Source: CAYVUB01 sp964454675
GTDB lineage: Bacteria; Bacteroidota; Bacteroidia; Flavobacteriales; Flavobacteriaceae
Length of the DNA: 64,000 bases
Direction of reading: 5' to 3'
Assembly: GCA_964454675.1 (NCBI GenBank)
Contig: CAYVUB010000001.1
Span: forward strand, 62,001-126,000
The notes under the pieces were generated by a model, which saw only the letters and a program-made list of their open reading frames with translations, was not told the origin of the DNA and made no database searches. Below are positions 1 through 8,201 of the stretch, piece after piece. The stretch's first letter is position 1; each line of letters begins with the position of its first letter. The translations under genes were made by a program, and so were the position numbers.

Positions 1-339
1 GAGTCGGGATCCGAATTCGGTTTGTTCAAATTTGATGGTTTGATAATCTGAGATACTTCCGAAGGAAAATTTTAAAATAACAGGCCGTATGTATGCTATG
101 GTAACACATGCGGCGGCATTTATACCTCCCGAATCGGATAAAATATCAACGCATAAACCCAGTAAAAATGCTATAAATATAAAAAATGTACGATTGTTGA
201 TTACAGGAAACAGTATGATGAAAATGATGTAAAGATACGGGTTGATATATCCTGAAAAGTTGATATGATTCAATATCAAAGCCTGCACCAGTACCAGCAC
301 AATAAATTGAAAAGTTCTATTTATGGCAGTACTATTCAT
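1..339 (-). CDS. mreD: Rod shape-determining protein MreD, C-terminus cut by window edge
   Basis: MreD is an inner-membrane subunit of the elongasome, which directs lateral peptidoglycan synthesis. The first 113 residues are in the window, reading MNSTAINRTFQFIVLVLVQA and then several hydrophobic segments (IIFILLFPVINN, FFIFIAFLLGLCVDIL) typical of MreD. The ATG at 337-339 overlaps the end of mreC by 8 nt, so translation is probably coupled. Identification rests on hydrophobicity, the LGLCVDILSDSGG motif and its position after mreBC. The gene continues beyond position 1. Confidence 0.88.
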   Translation of the reverse strand, partial: MNSTAINRTFQFIVLVLVQALILNHINFSGYINPYLYIIFIILFPVINNRTFFIFIAFLLGLCVDILSDSGGINAAACVTIAYIRPVILKFSFGSISDYQTIKFEQTEFGSRL

Positions 340-1156
340 GCTTTTCGGTGCTTTCTAAAGTTTTAATTTCTTGAGCTTGTTTATTTTCAATGATATATAC
401 ATGACCTACATTGGTCATATCATTAAATAATTTTACGTTTACGGTATAAGTATCACCGCCTATATCTTGCGAAAATGAATCAACAATACCTACCGGAATT
501 CCTTTAGGAAATATTGCCGATTGTCCACCGGTAATAATAGTATCGCCAATTTGAACGGGCGCAAATTTTGTAATATCAATTACCTGGGCAAATTCAGGCG
601 ATTTGGTGTTCCAGACCAATGAACCTATATGATTTGATTTTTTGAGCTGTACATTGATGTTGCTTCTGGTGTTTAAAATAGAAATGACCGATGAGAAATT
701 TGGTGAGGTATTTTCAATAATGCCCACAATTCCTTTTGATGTGATGACTCCAAAATCCTGTTGAATGCCATCTTTTTTTCCTTTGTTGACGGTTAAATAA
801 TTATTGACAGCAGAATAGCTGTTTTTATAAACCAGTGCTGTTGTAAACTTATAGTCTGTATCAAAAGACGCTGCATCAATAAGCGGTTTTAAAGTATCAC
901 CGGATTGATTGTAAAGCAGTGATTTTAAATAGTTGTTTTCTTCCAGCAGCTCTTTGTTTTCGTTTTTTAAATTGAAATATTGCTTAACACCATAGGTGGT
1001 TTTATAAATTCTGCCGGTTACAGTATTGGCAGAATTTATAAACTTGCTTTTATGGTATGAGTGCGATTGTATGGTAAATAAAAGTGACAGCCCGAAAAGC
1101 AGCAAAAACAACAAAAAGGTTTTGTTTCTAATAACAAAATTGATGATTTGCTGCAT
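332..1156 (-). CDS. mreC: Rod shape-determining protein MreC
   Basis: MreC is a periplasmic bitopic scaffold that links MreB filaments to the cell-wall synthases. The 274-residue protein has one N-terminal membrane anchor (about residues 12-30, FLLFLLLFGLSLLFTIQ), a coiled coil (about 60-80, NLKNENKELLEENNYLKSLL) and a beta-rich C-terminal domain with the family signature GVIGIIENTSPNFSSV-like segment. Length is normal. It lies 9 nt downstream of mreB and overlaps mreD, so the three form one operon reading leftward. Confidence 0.95.
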   Translation of the reverse strand: MQQIINFVIRNKTFLLFLLLFGLSLLFTIQSHSYHKSKFINSANTVTGRIYKTTYGVKQYFNLKNENKELLEENNYLKSLLYNQSGDTLKPLIDAASFDTDYKFTTALVYKNSYSAVNNYLTVNKGKKDGIQQDFGVITSKGIVGIIENTSPNFSSVISILNTRSNINVQLKKSNHIGSLVWNTKSPEFAQVIDITKFAPVQIGDTIITGGQSAIFPKGIPVGIVDSFSQDIGGDTYTVNVKLFNDMTNVGHVYIIENKQAQEIKTLESTEKHE

Positions 1157-1165
1157 TTGGGTTTA

Positions 1166-2194
1166 CTATTTTATAAGTACACTTTTAAATTTTGCAAGGT
1201 TTTTCAAAACAATACCGGTACCTCTTACAACGGCTCTCAACGGGTCTTCGGCAATGTAAACAGGTAAATCGGTTTTTTGTGACAAACGTTTGTCCAAACC
1301 TCTCAGCATAGAACCTCCGCCGGCAAGATAAATACCGGTGTTGTATATGTCTGCGGCAAGTTCCGGTGGCGTTTGTGATAAGGTTTCCATTACAGAATCT
1401 TCAATACGCAATATGGATTTATCCAGTGCTTTGGCTATTTCTCTATACGATATTTGTACCTGTTTTGGTTTGCCGGTTAGCAAATCACGACCTTGAACGC
1501 TCATTTCTTCCGGTGGTAAATCCAAATCTTCGGTAGCGGCGCCAATCTGTATTTTTATTTTCTCGGCAGTACGCTCACCTACATAAAGATTGTGTTGTGT
1601 ACGCATGTAGTAAACAATGTCATTGGTAAACACATCGCCGGCAACTTTTACAGATTTATCACATACAATTCCGCCCAAAGCAATCACGGCAATCTCCGTA
1701 GTTCCTCCACCTATATCCACAATCATATTCCCTTTGGGCTGCATAATGTCAATACCAATACCTATAGCGGCTGCCATAGGTTCATGAATTAAATACACTT
1801 CTTTGCCATTCACACGCTCGCATGATTCTTTTACGGCACGCATTTCCACTTCTGTAATTCCCGACGGGATACAAACTACCATACGCAATGCCGGTGTGAA
1901 AAATTTCTTTTTTAATGCCGGAATATTTTTAATAAACAAATTAATCATTTGCTCTGAGGCATCAAAATCTGCAATAACACCGTCTTTTAACGGGCGAATG
2001 GTTTTGATGTTTTCGTGTGTTTTTCCCTGCATCATGCTGGCTTCTTTGCCAACGGCGATTATTTTTCCCGAAATTCGGTCTCTGGCAACTATTGACGGAC
2101 TGTCCACAACTACTTTATCGTTGTGAATAATTAAGGTGTTTGCGGTTCCTAAGTCGATGGCTATTTCTTCTGTTAAGAAATCAAAAAATCCCAT
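1166..2194 (-). CDS. mreB: Rod shape-determining protein MreB
   Basis: MreB is the bacterial actin homologue that organises lateral wall synthesis at the inner face of the membrane. The 342-residue protein shows the actin-fold ATP-binding motifs: phosphate-1 loop DLGTANT near residue 15, phosphate-2 MIVDIGGGTTEIAVI near 157, and adenosine motif GIYLAGGGSMLRG near 288. The N-terminal FFDFLTEEIAIDLG is canonical. It is the first mre gene, with a 124-bp gap from purH, the order usual for Flavobacteriaceae. Confidence 0.97.
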   Translation of the reverse strand: MGFFDFLTEEIAIDLGTANTLIIHNDKVVVDSPSIVARDRISGKIIAVGKEASMMQGKTHENIKTIRPLKDGVIADFDASEQMINLFIKNIPALKKKFFTPALRMVVCIPSGITEVEMRAVKESCERVNGKEVYLIHEPMAAAIGIGIDIMQPKGNMIVDIGGGTTEIAVIALGGIVCDKSVKVAGDVFTNDIVYYMRTQHNLYVGERTAEKIKIQIGAATEDLDLPPEEMSVQGRDLLTGKPKQVQISYREIAKALDKSILRIEDSVMETLSQTPPELAADIYNTGIYLAGGGSMLRGLDKRLSQKTDLPVYIAEDPLRAVVRGTGIVLKNLAKFKSVLIK

Positions 2195-2318
2195 GTGTTG
2201 TTATTGATTGTATAGGTTGATATTCGTTTTGTTTGTTGTTATTGATGTAAATGTAATAAAACTTACTAAATATTAAGAATTTATTACATACGTGTTTTTA
2301 TTTTGATTCGGATGCTTT

Positions 2319-3851
2319 TTAATGTTTAAAATGTCGTGTTCCCGTAAATACCATTGATACGTTATGAGTATTACAATAATCAATACTTAGCTGGTCTTTT
2401 ATGGAACCACCGGGTTGTATAACAGCTGTAATTCCTGCGTTATCGGCAATTTCTACACAATCGGGAAATGGAAAAAACGCATCGCTTGCCATCACGGCAC
2501 CTTTCAAGTCAAAATTAAAAGATTGCGCTTTGTGAATGGCTTGGTTAAGTGCATCTACACGGCTGGTTTGTCCTGTGCCACTGGCACACAATTGCAGGTT
2601 TTTTGCAAGCACGATAGTATTTGATTTGGTATGTTTACAGATTTTTGAGGCAAATATTAAATCTTCTAACTCTTTATTTGCCGGTTTATTGTTAGTCACG
2701 TTCGTTAAATGTTCTAAGGCATCGGTTACGTTATCTTTATCTTGAACCAAAACACCATTCAAACACGTTCTCACGGTTGTTTGCGGTAAAGCAACATCAT
2801 TGATAATTAACAAAATACGATTCTTTTTTTCGTTCAGTAATGTGATAGCTTCGTCACTGTAAGAAGGTGCGATAATCACTTCGCAAAATAAACTGTGTAT
2901 GGATTCTGCGGCAGCGAAATCAATGGTTTTATTACTGATTAAAACACCGCCAAATGCCGAAACCGGATCGCCTGCCAATGCTGCTTCATACGCTTCTTTG
3001 ACAGTTGTACGTGTGGCAATACCACAAGCGTTATTGTGTTTTAATATGGCAAATGTTGGCGCATCATTTTTAAATTCGCTCATCAAATTCACGGCGGCAT
3101 CAACATCCAGAAGGTTGTTATAACTTAATTCTTTACCGTGCAATTTGGTAAACATCGCATCAAAATCTCCAAAGAAAAAACCTCTTTGATGCGGATTTTC
3201 GCCATAGCGAAGCACTTGTCCGTTGGGTTCACTTATTTTTAAAACCGCCAGTTCGTGATTGTTATTGAAATAATTAAAAATGGCAGTATCGTAATGCGAT
3301 GACGTGTTGAATGCTTTTGCCGCAAAACGCTTGCGGTCTTCTTCAGAAGTTTCGCCGTTTTTGGAAATTAACAAGTCTAAAAACTCCGTATAATCATCTA
3401 CTGAGGATACACAAATCACATCGGTATAATTCTTTGCGGCAGCTCTTATGAGTGAAATACCTCCAATATCAATTTTCTCTATAATAGCGTCGTGAGGTTC
3501 ACCGGAAGCCACGGTTTTTTCAAACGGATACAAATCGACAATGACCAAATCTATTTGAGGAATATCATATTCCGTCATTTCTGCAACATCTGTACTGTGG
3601 TTTTGACGATTCAGGATACCGCCGAAAACTTTTGGATGCAGTGTTTTAACTCTTCCGCCTAAAATAGAAGGGTACGACGTGATATTTTCAACAGGAATCA
3701 CATCAATTCCTAAATCTTTAATATACGTTTCTGTACCTCCGGTAGAGTAGATGGTAACGCCAAGTTGATGAAGTTGTTTGACAATAGGTTCTAATCCGTC
3801 TTTGCTGTAAACCGAAATAAGAGCCGATGAAATAGTTTTGTTGTTAGTCAT
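2319..3851 (-). CDS. purH: Bifunctional AICAR formyltransferase / IMP cyclohydrolase PurH
   Basis: PurH catalyses the last two steps of purine synthesis: formylation of AICAR and closure of FAICAR to IMP. I take the ATG at 3851 (MTNNKTISSALISVYSKDG) rather than the in-frame ATG at 3884, because the extra 11 residues look non-conserved. The N-terminal MGS-like cyclohydrolase domain covers about residues 1-190 (IYSTGGTETYIKDLG, SYPSILGGRVKTLHPK). The transformylase domain follows, with the catalytic KHNNACG motif. The 510-residue length is normal. It sits directly upstream of mreB on the same strand. Confidence 0.97.
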   Translation of the reverse strand: MTNNKTISSALISVYSKDGLEPIVKQLHQLGVTIYSTGGTETYIKDLGIDVIPVENITSYPSILGGRVKTLHPKVFGGILNRQNHSTDVAEMTEYDIPQIDLVIVDLYPFEKTVASGEPHDAIIEKIDIGGISLIRAAAKNYTDVICVSSVDDYTEFLDLLISKNGETSEEDRKRFAAKAFNTSSHYDTAIFNYFNNNHELAVLKISEPNGQVLRYGENPHQRGFFFGDFDAMFTKLHGKELSYNNLLDVDAAVNLMSEFKNDAPTFAILKHNNACGIATRTTVKEAYEAALAGDPVSAFGGVLISNKTIDFAAAESIHSLFCEVIIAPSYSDEAITLLNEKKNRILLIINDVALPQTTVRTCLNGVLVQDKDNVTDALEHLTNVTNNKPANKELEDLIFASKICKHTKSNTIVLAKNLQLCASGTGQTSRVDALNQAIHKAQSFNFDLKGAVMASDAFFPFPDCVEIADNAGITAVIQPGGSIKDQLSIDYCNTHNVSMVFTGTRHFKH

Positions 3852-3933
3852 TTTGTAGTTGTGTGTTTTGAATTTATTACACATAAAAACGCCGATACAC
3901 AGATACCTGTTTTTACAGAATAATTTTAAACTG

Positions 3934-3941
3934 CAAAAGTA
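3934..3941 (-). promoter_or_regulatory. Candidate -7 element of the purH promoter
   Basis: On the minus strand this reads TACTTTTG, matching the Bacteroidota -7 consensus TAnnTTTG about 83 nt upstream of the chosen purH start. I did not find a TTG at the ideal -33 spacing, so confidence is limited. Confidence 0.4.
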
Positions 3942-4004
3942 TTATTATTGAAGTGAATTTTGAATAACAAATGGCAGATTATTTAAGTTTTTTGTAACAA
4001 TCAA

Positions 4005-4033
4005 TTGTTAAAAACGTCCTATCTTTAAATTTG
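4005..4033 (+). promoter_or_regulatory. Bacteroidota-type promoter of the ABC permease gene
   Basis: TTG at 4005-4007 and TAAATTTG at 4026-4033 are separated by 18 nt, close to the optimal spacing for the Bacteroidota primary sigma factor. The start codon of the permease follows 19 nt downstream, so the 5' leader is short. Confidence 0.55.
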
Positions 4034-4052
4034 TACAAAATACAGCCACTAT

Positions 4053-5309
4053 ATGCTGCTCTATCTGCGCCTGTTTAAAGAAAGTTTTTCGTTTGCAATC
4101 AATGCGTTACGCAATAATAAGTTGCGTACATTCTTGTCGCTTCTGGGTGTAACCATCGGTATTTTTTCTATTATAGCGGTGTTGTCGGCGGTTGATTCTT
4201 TAGACAGAAATATTAAGGATAGCTTATCCGGGCTGGATAAAAACACGATGTATGTGTGCAAATATTCATTCGGTCCTACAGATGTACCCCGGTGGCAGCG
4301 TGATAATTTCCCTCAAACGGAATATGACGCCTTTGAATTTATACAGCGCAATGTTCCCGATATTGAAGCCGTTGCCTATGTGATTTTTGGTGGTATGGAA
4401 ACCATGAAATATGAAGGCGAAACCATAGCCGGAGTAAATGTTACGCCTGTTTCAAACGGTATTTATGAAGTTGAAGATTTTAAAGTCGAGCAAGGCAGGT
4501 TTTATACCGAAGCAGAATCTATTTCGGGTGCGCCGGTAATTGTGATTGGTTACAATATTGCCGAAAATTTATTTGGAAATGTTAACCCCATAGGGAAACA
4601 AATACGTGTATATGGCAGAAAATTAACGGTAATAGGTGTTTTGAAAAAGTTTGGGACGGCCTTATTTGATTCGCCCGATGAAAAGGCTTATGTACCGGCA
4701 AATTTTGTAAGACGTTTTAAAAACAGCGGTGCCGACGGTATTCCGGGAGCAGTGATTATCAAGCCAAAAAAAGGTGTTGATATGGGTGCTTTTGAAGAAG
4801 TTTTAAAACAAAAATTCAGAGCGTACCGCGGTGTGAAAGCCGGAGACCCCGATAATTTCTTTTTAAATAAAATGTCAGGCATGACCGATGCTATCGATGG
4901 GATGATAAGCATGATGAATGGTATGGGTTGGATTATTAGCGGATTTTCGTTGTTGGTTGGCGGTTTTGGTATTGCCAATATTATGTTTGTTAGTGTTAAA
5001 GAACGTACCAACTTGATTGGTATTCAAAAATCATTGGGTGCCAAAAACAAGTTTATACTGTTTCAGTTTTTGTTTGAAGCAACCATTCTGGCGGTTATAG
5101 GTGGTTTGGTCGGGCTGTTGTTTGTGTGGCTGGCATCATTGGCAATCAATATATCTGAAATTACGGGCGATTTTAAATTTTCACTTTCAACTGCAAACAT
5201 GTTTTTAGGCTTTGGATTATCAACAGCAATCGGGTTGATTTCGGGGATTATTCCGGCTATATCGGCATCAAAATTAGATCCTGTAGAAGCGATAAGAACG
5301 GGAATGTAA
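4053..5309 (+). CDS. MacB/FtsX-type ABC transporter permease
   Basis: This is a membrane permease of the MacB/LolCE/FtsX class, which couples a cytoplasmic ATPase to transport or mechanical work in the periplasm. In 418 residues it has an N-terminal helix (about 20-45, NNKLRTFLSLLGVTIGIFSI), a large periplasmic MacB_PCD domain (about 50-285), and three C-terminal helices (about 295-320, 340-370, 385-405). The FtsX motif GIGQKSLGAK-like segment is seen as IGIQKSLGAKNKFIL, and the end DPVEAIR is classic. No partner ATPase gene is adjacent. The substrate cannot be read from the sequence. Confidence 0.88.
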   Translation: MLLYLRLFKESFSFAINALRNNKLRTFLSLLGVTIGIFSIIAVLSAVDSLDRNIKDSLSGLDKNTMYVCKYSFGPTDVPRWQRDNFPQTEYDAFEFIQRNVPDIEAVAYVIFGGMETMKYEGETIAGVNVTPVSNGIYEVEDFKVEQGRFYTEAESISGAPVIVIGYNIAENLFGNVNPIGKQIRVYGRKLTVIGVLKKFGTALFDSPDEKAYVPANFVRRFKNSGADGIPGAVIIKPKKGVDMGAFEEVLKQKFRAYRGVKAGDPDNFFLNKMSGMTDAIDGMISMMNGMGWIISGFSLLVGGFGIANIMFVSVKERTNLIGIQKSLGAKNKFILFQFLFEATILAVIGGLVGLLFVWLASLAINISEITGDFKFSLSTANMFLGFGLSTAIGLISGIIPAISASKLDPVEAIRTGM

Positions 5310-5335
5310 GTATTAAACTTCAATTTTAAAATCCC

Positions 5336-5363
5336 AAATTCCAAAGTCAGTCTCTTGGAATTT
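5336..5363. terminator. Hairpin between convergent genes
   Basis: AAATTCCAA (5336-5344) and TTGGAATTT (5355-5363) form a perfect 9-bp stem with a 10-nt loop between the convergent permease and GAF genes. There is no long T tract, so termination is inferred from position. The sequence also resembles low-complexity AAATTCCAAATCCC repeats common in these genomes. Confidence 0.4.
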
Positions 5364-5383
5364 GTTATTTGATTATTGGAATT

Positions 5384-5842
5384 TTAAGATAAAATCTTCG
5401 CAACTTCTTTACAAACAAACTCCAAAAAACGTTCGTCGGCTTCTGTAAATGGGTCGGGCGTGTTGGAATCAATGTCTATCTGCCCTATATTTTCATTGTG
5501 TACAAAAATTGGCACAACAATTTCGGCTTTGACGGCCAAGCTACAAGCAATATAATTATCCTGTGCAGAAACATCGGGTACTACAAAGTTTTTATTGCTT
5601 ACGGCAACCTGCCCGCAAATGCCTTTCCCGAAAGGGATAATCGTATGATCGGTAGGTTCGCCGGTGTAAGGACCGAGTTTTAATTCCTGCTTGTCGCCGT
5701 TTCTAAAGTAAAAGCCAACCCAATTGTAGTAAGATACATGGGTTTTTAAGAGTTCGCAAATTTCCAGTAACCGCTCATCAACCGACAGGTTTTTGCTTCC
5801 TGTTATTGCCTTTATCTTCGGTTTTAATTCAGTAAACGTCAT
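5384..5842 (-). CDS. GAF-domain protein, free methionine-(R)-sulfoxide reductase type
   Basis: A 152-residue protein that is a single GAF domain (about 20-150) of the fRMsr family, which reduces free L-methionine-(R)-sulfoxide. It carries NWVGFYF, FGKGICGQVA, YIACSLAVKAEIVVPI and IGQIDIDS. Compared from memory with E. coli fRMsr, the cysteines equivalent to Cys94 (GICG) and Cys118 (YIAC) and the acidic substrate residues (AEIV, DID) are present. The position equivalent to Cys84 is His, and the usual D after IAC is S. Activity is therefore likely but not certain. It stands alone, convergent with the permease gene. Confidence 0.8.
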   Translation of the reverse strand: MTFTELKPKIKAITGSKNLSVDERLLEICELLKTHVSYYNWVGFYFRNGDKQELKLGPYTGEPTDHTIIPFGKGICGQVAVSNKNFVVPDVSAQDNYIACSLAVKAEIVVPIFVHNENIGQIDIDSNTPDPFTEADERFLEFVCKEVAKILS

Positions 5843-5932
5843 TGTTCAAAACTTTTGGTAAATGTATCTAAAAAGGCTAACTGCAAAGGTCAATTTTGTA
5901 TAAATTTAACATCATTTTAAAGTTAATTTTTC

Positions 5933-6484
5933 TTGAAAGATTTAATTGTCAAATACCAATCAGTCATTAGGTTTATTCTTACCTTTCTATTGGTATATGC
6001 TGCATTGACATTTTCATACAAGTTGTATCTGGATATCTCAGATGGTTCAAAATATTATCCGGAATATCTGACCAATTTGGTAGCCAGACAAAGCCAGTCT
6101 TTATTGCAAACATTTGGCTATGATACTGCAATTTCAGCACATCCCGATGAGCCTTCAATGAAATTGATTATCAATAATAAATTTGTTGCCACAGTAGTTG
6201 AAGGCTGTAATTCGGTAAGTATCATTATCTTGTTTATATCATTTATCATTGCTTTTGCAGGAAAATGGAAACCTACTTTTTTATACATTCTTTCGGGCAG
6301 CGTGTTGATTTATGTCGTGAATCTTATACGAATTGCAATTTTGTCGGCAGGATTGTATCATTATCCGTGGCGGCGCGAAATACTTCATACCGTTATATTT
6401 CCATTGATTATCTACGGGATGGTATTTTTGCTGTGGATGTTTTGGGTAAACCGATTTGCTAAAACCGTAAAAGCCGATGAGTAA
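5933..6484 (+). CDS. xrtF: Exosortase family protein XrtF
   Basis: Exosortases are multi-pass membrane cysteine proteases or transpeptidases that process C-terminal sorting tails of exported proteins. The 183-residue protein has about five or six membrane helices and the catalytic triad: Cys in VVEGCNSVSI (about residue 90), Arg in VNLIRIAIL (about 131) and His in REILHTVIFPLIIYG (about 150). The short length and neighbour fit the flavobacterial XrtF subtype. The only good in-frame start is a TTG at 5933. It overlaps the next gene by 8 nt. No obvious substrate with a matching sorting tail is nearby. Confidence 0.88.
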   Translation: MKDLIVKYQSVIRFILTFLLVYAALTFSYKLYLDISDGSKYYPEYLTNLVARQSQSLLQTFGYDTAISAHPDEPSMKLIINNKFVATVVEGCNSVSIIILFISFIIAFAGKWKPTFLYILSGSVLIYVVNLIRIAILSAGLYHYPWRREILHTVIFPLIIYGMVFLLWMFWVNRFAKTVKADE

Positions 6485-6905
6485 TGTAGTGAAATCAATA
6501 TGGCTGTTGGTGTTATTCGGACTTTTAATCCTGATACGTACTTTTGAAAATGAATTGTTTTATGACCCGTATTTAAAATTCTTTGAAAATGAGTATTTGT
6601 ACATTGATAGTCCGAGGCGGGAAATTTTTAAACTTACCATGTTTACCGTGTTGCGTTATGTGCTTAACTCGGTCATTTCACTGGCTATTATTTTTATGTT
6701 TTTTGAAGATAAGAGTATCGTTAAGTTTTCGGCATTAATTTATACTGTTGCTTTGGTAATTTTGATGGTGTTGTTTCTATATTTTGTTATTAATCCAAAG
6801 CAGGAAGATTATTATATCTTTTTCAATATAAGACGTTTTTTGATTCAGCCTATACTGTTGTTATTGCTGCTTCCGGCGTTTTATTATTATAAGCTGAAAC
6901 AGTAA
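6477..6905 (+). CDS. Exosortase F system-associated membrane protein
   Basis: A 142-residue integral membrane protein with four predicted helices (about 8-23, 60-78, 84-105, 122-138). The N-terminal loop carries RTFENELFYDPYL, the recognisable signature of the protein that always follows XrtF in Flavobacteriia. Its role is unknown; partnership with the exosortase is inferred from the 8-nt overlap (ATG at 6477 inside the xrtF end) and the conserved pairing. No catalytic residues are evident. Confidence 0.85.
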   Translation: MSNVVKSIWLLVLFGLLILIRTFENELFYDPYLKFFENEYLYIDSPRREIFKLTMFTVLRYVLNSVISLAIIFMFFEDKSIVKFSALIYTVALVILMVLFLYFVINPKQEDYYIFFNIRRFLIQPILLLLLLPAFYYYKLKQ

Positions 6906-6953
6906 GCATCTGTTAAGACTTTTGTAAAATGCCGGGATATTATTAAAAATTTG

Positions 6954-6961
6954 TAAATTTG
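6954..6961 (+). promoter_or_regulatory. Candidate -7 element before the metal module
   Basis: TAAATTTG matches the Bacteroidota -7 consensus, 17 nt upstream of the ATG at 6979. The -33 TTG is not at the ideal distance. It would start the four-gene module 6979-10835. Confidence 0.4.
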
Positions 6962-6978
6962 CAGTGATAATTTCAATA

Positions 6979-7392
6979 ATGGCAAAACAATTCTTACATA
7001 AAACAGTATCTTTTGTACTCGCACTATTAGTGTTGTTTTCGACAATATCATTCACTATTGAAAAACATTTTTGCGGCGACACGCTTATTGACGTAGCCAT
7101 ATTTAAAGAAGCCCAAAAATGCGCCAAAGAAGCTTTTGAAATGGAGCAGGCTTTAATCACCAAAAAGAATTGCTGTAAAGACGAATTGGAAATTGTCAAA
7201 GGTCAGGACGAACTCAAATATTCAAAATTTGAAGATTTACAGATTGACCAGCAGCTTTTTATTGAACATTTTGTGTATAGTTATGTAAACCTTTTTGAAG
7301 GTTTGCCGCATCACGTCATTCCGCATAAAGATTACTCACCACCTGTTTTGGTCAAAGATATTCATGTCATTGACCAGATATTCCTGATTTGA
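6979..7392 (+). CDS. HYC_CC_PP family secreted protein
   Basis: A 137-residue exported protein with a signal peptide (about 1-25, LHKTVSFVLALLVLFSTISF). It carries the motifs that give this Bacteroidota family its name: EKHFCGD (the H-aromatic-C block), KKNCCKDE (CC) and YSPPVLVKDIHVIDQIFLI (PP). The ATG at 6979 is preferred over the GTG at 6964 because it leads straight into the signal peptide. The His and Cys content, and the HMA-domain neighbours, suggest metal binding in the periplasm; no biochemical role is known to me. Confidence 0.8.
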   Translation: MAKQFLHKTVSFVLALLVLFSTISFTIEKHFCGDTLIDVAIFKEAQKCAKEAFEMEQALITKKNCCKDELEIVKGQDELKYSKFEDLQIDQQLFIEHFVYSYVNLFEGLPHHVIPHKDYSPPVLVKDIHVIDQIFLI

Positions 7393-7466
7393 TTGATAAG
7401 ATTATTGATTCTCAATCCGTAATACACGGATGATACCACTTTCTTATTAATTAAATTTTATTCAAA

Positions 7467-8201
7467 ATGAAACATACATATATAATTACAGGCATGACCT
7501 GTAGTGGTTGTAAAGCTTCAGTTGAAAAAGCATTACAAACCATTGATGCTGTTGAACACGTTGAGGTTAACCTCGAATCTTCAGAGGCAGTCGTTACCAT
7601 GTCAAAACATATTCATACAGATGTTTTACAAAATGCCCTATCAGGCAAATATACCATTTCAGAAAAAAAGGAAACCAATATTTTTAAAAGCGCGGTAGTT
7701 GCTTCCGAAGAGAAAAAGAGTGATTTACAGCAGTTATTTCCTTTGTTTTTAATTTTTGGTTATATCACCATAGCCGCTGTTTTATTGAATATACAGCCTT
7801 GGAATTCAGATAGTTTTATGCTCGATTTTATGGGCTTGTTTTACATTGTTTTCAGCTTTTTTAAGTTTTTGGACTTAAAAGGTTTCCCGGAATCATTCCG
7901 TATGTACGACCCGTTGGCAAAAGCCATACCGGTTTATGGTTGGATATATCCGTTCATTGAACTGGCATTGGGATTATTGTTTTTAATGCGTGTTCAAATT
8001 CCGCTGGCACTTATTGTAACACTTATTATACTGGGCATTACAACCATAGGCGTTACAAAAAGCCTGCTGGACAAAAAAAGCATTCAATGTGCATGTCTCG
8101 GTACGGCTTTAAAACTGCCAATGACCAAAGCTACGTTTATAGAAAACAGCATTATGATTGTTATGGCAATACTAATGCTTATAAACATGTATGGCTCATG
8201 A
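7467..8201 (+). CDS. HMA-domain / MauE-DoxX-like membrane fusion protein
   Basis: A 244-residue protein with an N-terminal heavy-metal-associated domain (about 1-65) carrying the metal motif GMTCSGC. Four membrane helices follow (about 90-107, 118-135, 160-178, 183-200, with a last one at 225-242) of the MauE/DoxX redox-associated type, including SIQCACLGTALKLP, whose CAC resembles the CxC of MauE proteins. The likely role is copper or other soft-metal handling coupled to thiol redox chemistry at the inner membrane. Its stop overlaps the start of the TonB receptor (ATGA), so the two are translationally coupled. Confidence 0.85.
   Translation: MKHTYIITGMTCSGCKASVEKALQTIDAVEHVEVNLESSEAVVTMSKHIHTDVLQNALSGKYTISEKKETNIFKSAVVASEEKKSDLQQLFPLFLIFGYITIAAVLLNIQPWNSDSFMLDFMGLFYIVFSFFKFLDLKGFPESFRMYDPLAKAIPVYGWIYPFIELALGLLFLMRVQIPLALIVTLIILGITTIGVTKSLLDKKSIQCACLGTALKLPMTKATFIENSIMIVMAILMLINMYGS

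Noticed and set aside
8..20. Adjacent BamHI and EcoRI sites (GGATCC, GAATTC) at the window start, like a cloning linker
   Set aside because: The bases read in frame as EFGSR of MreD and continue a normal MreD protein, so chance is the simpler explanation.
8087..8197. N-terminal extension of the TonB receptor frame
   Set aside because: It lies inside the HMA-MauE gene and lacks a signal peptide; the ATG at 8198 gives a perfect signal sequence.
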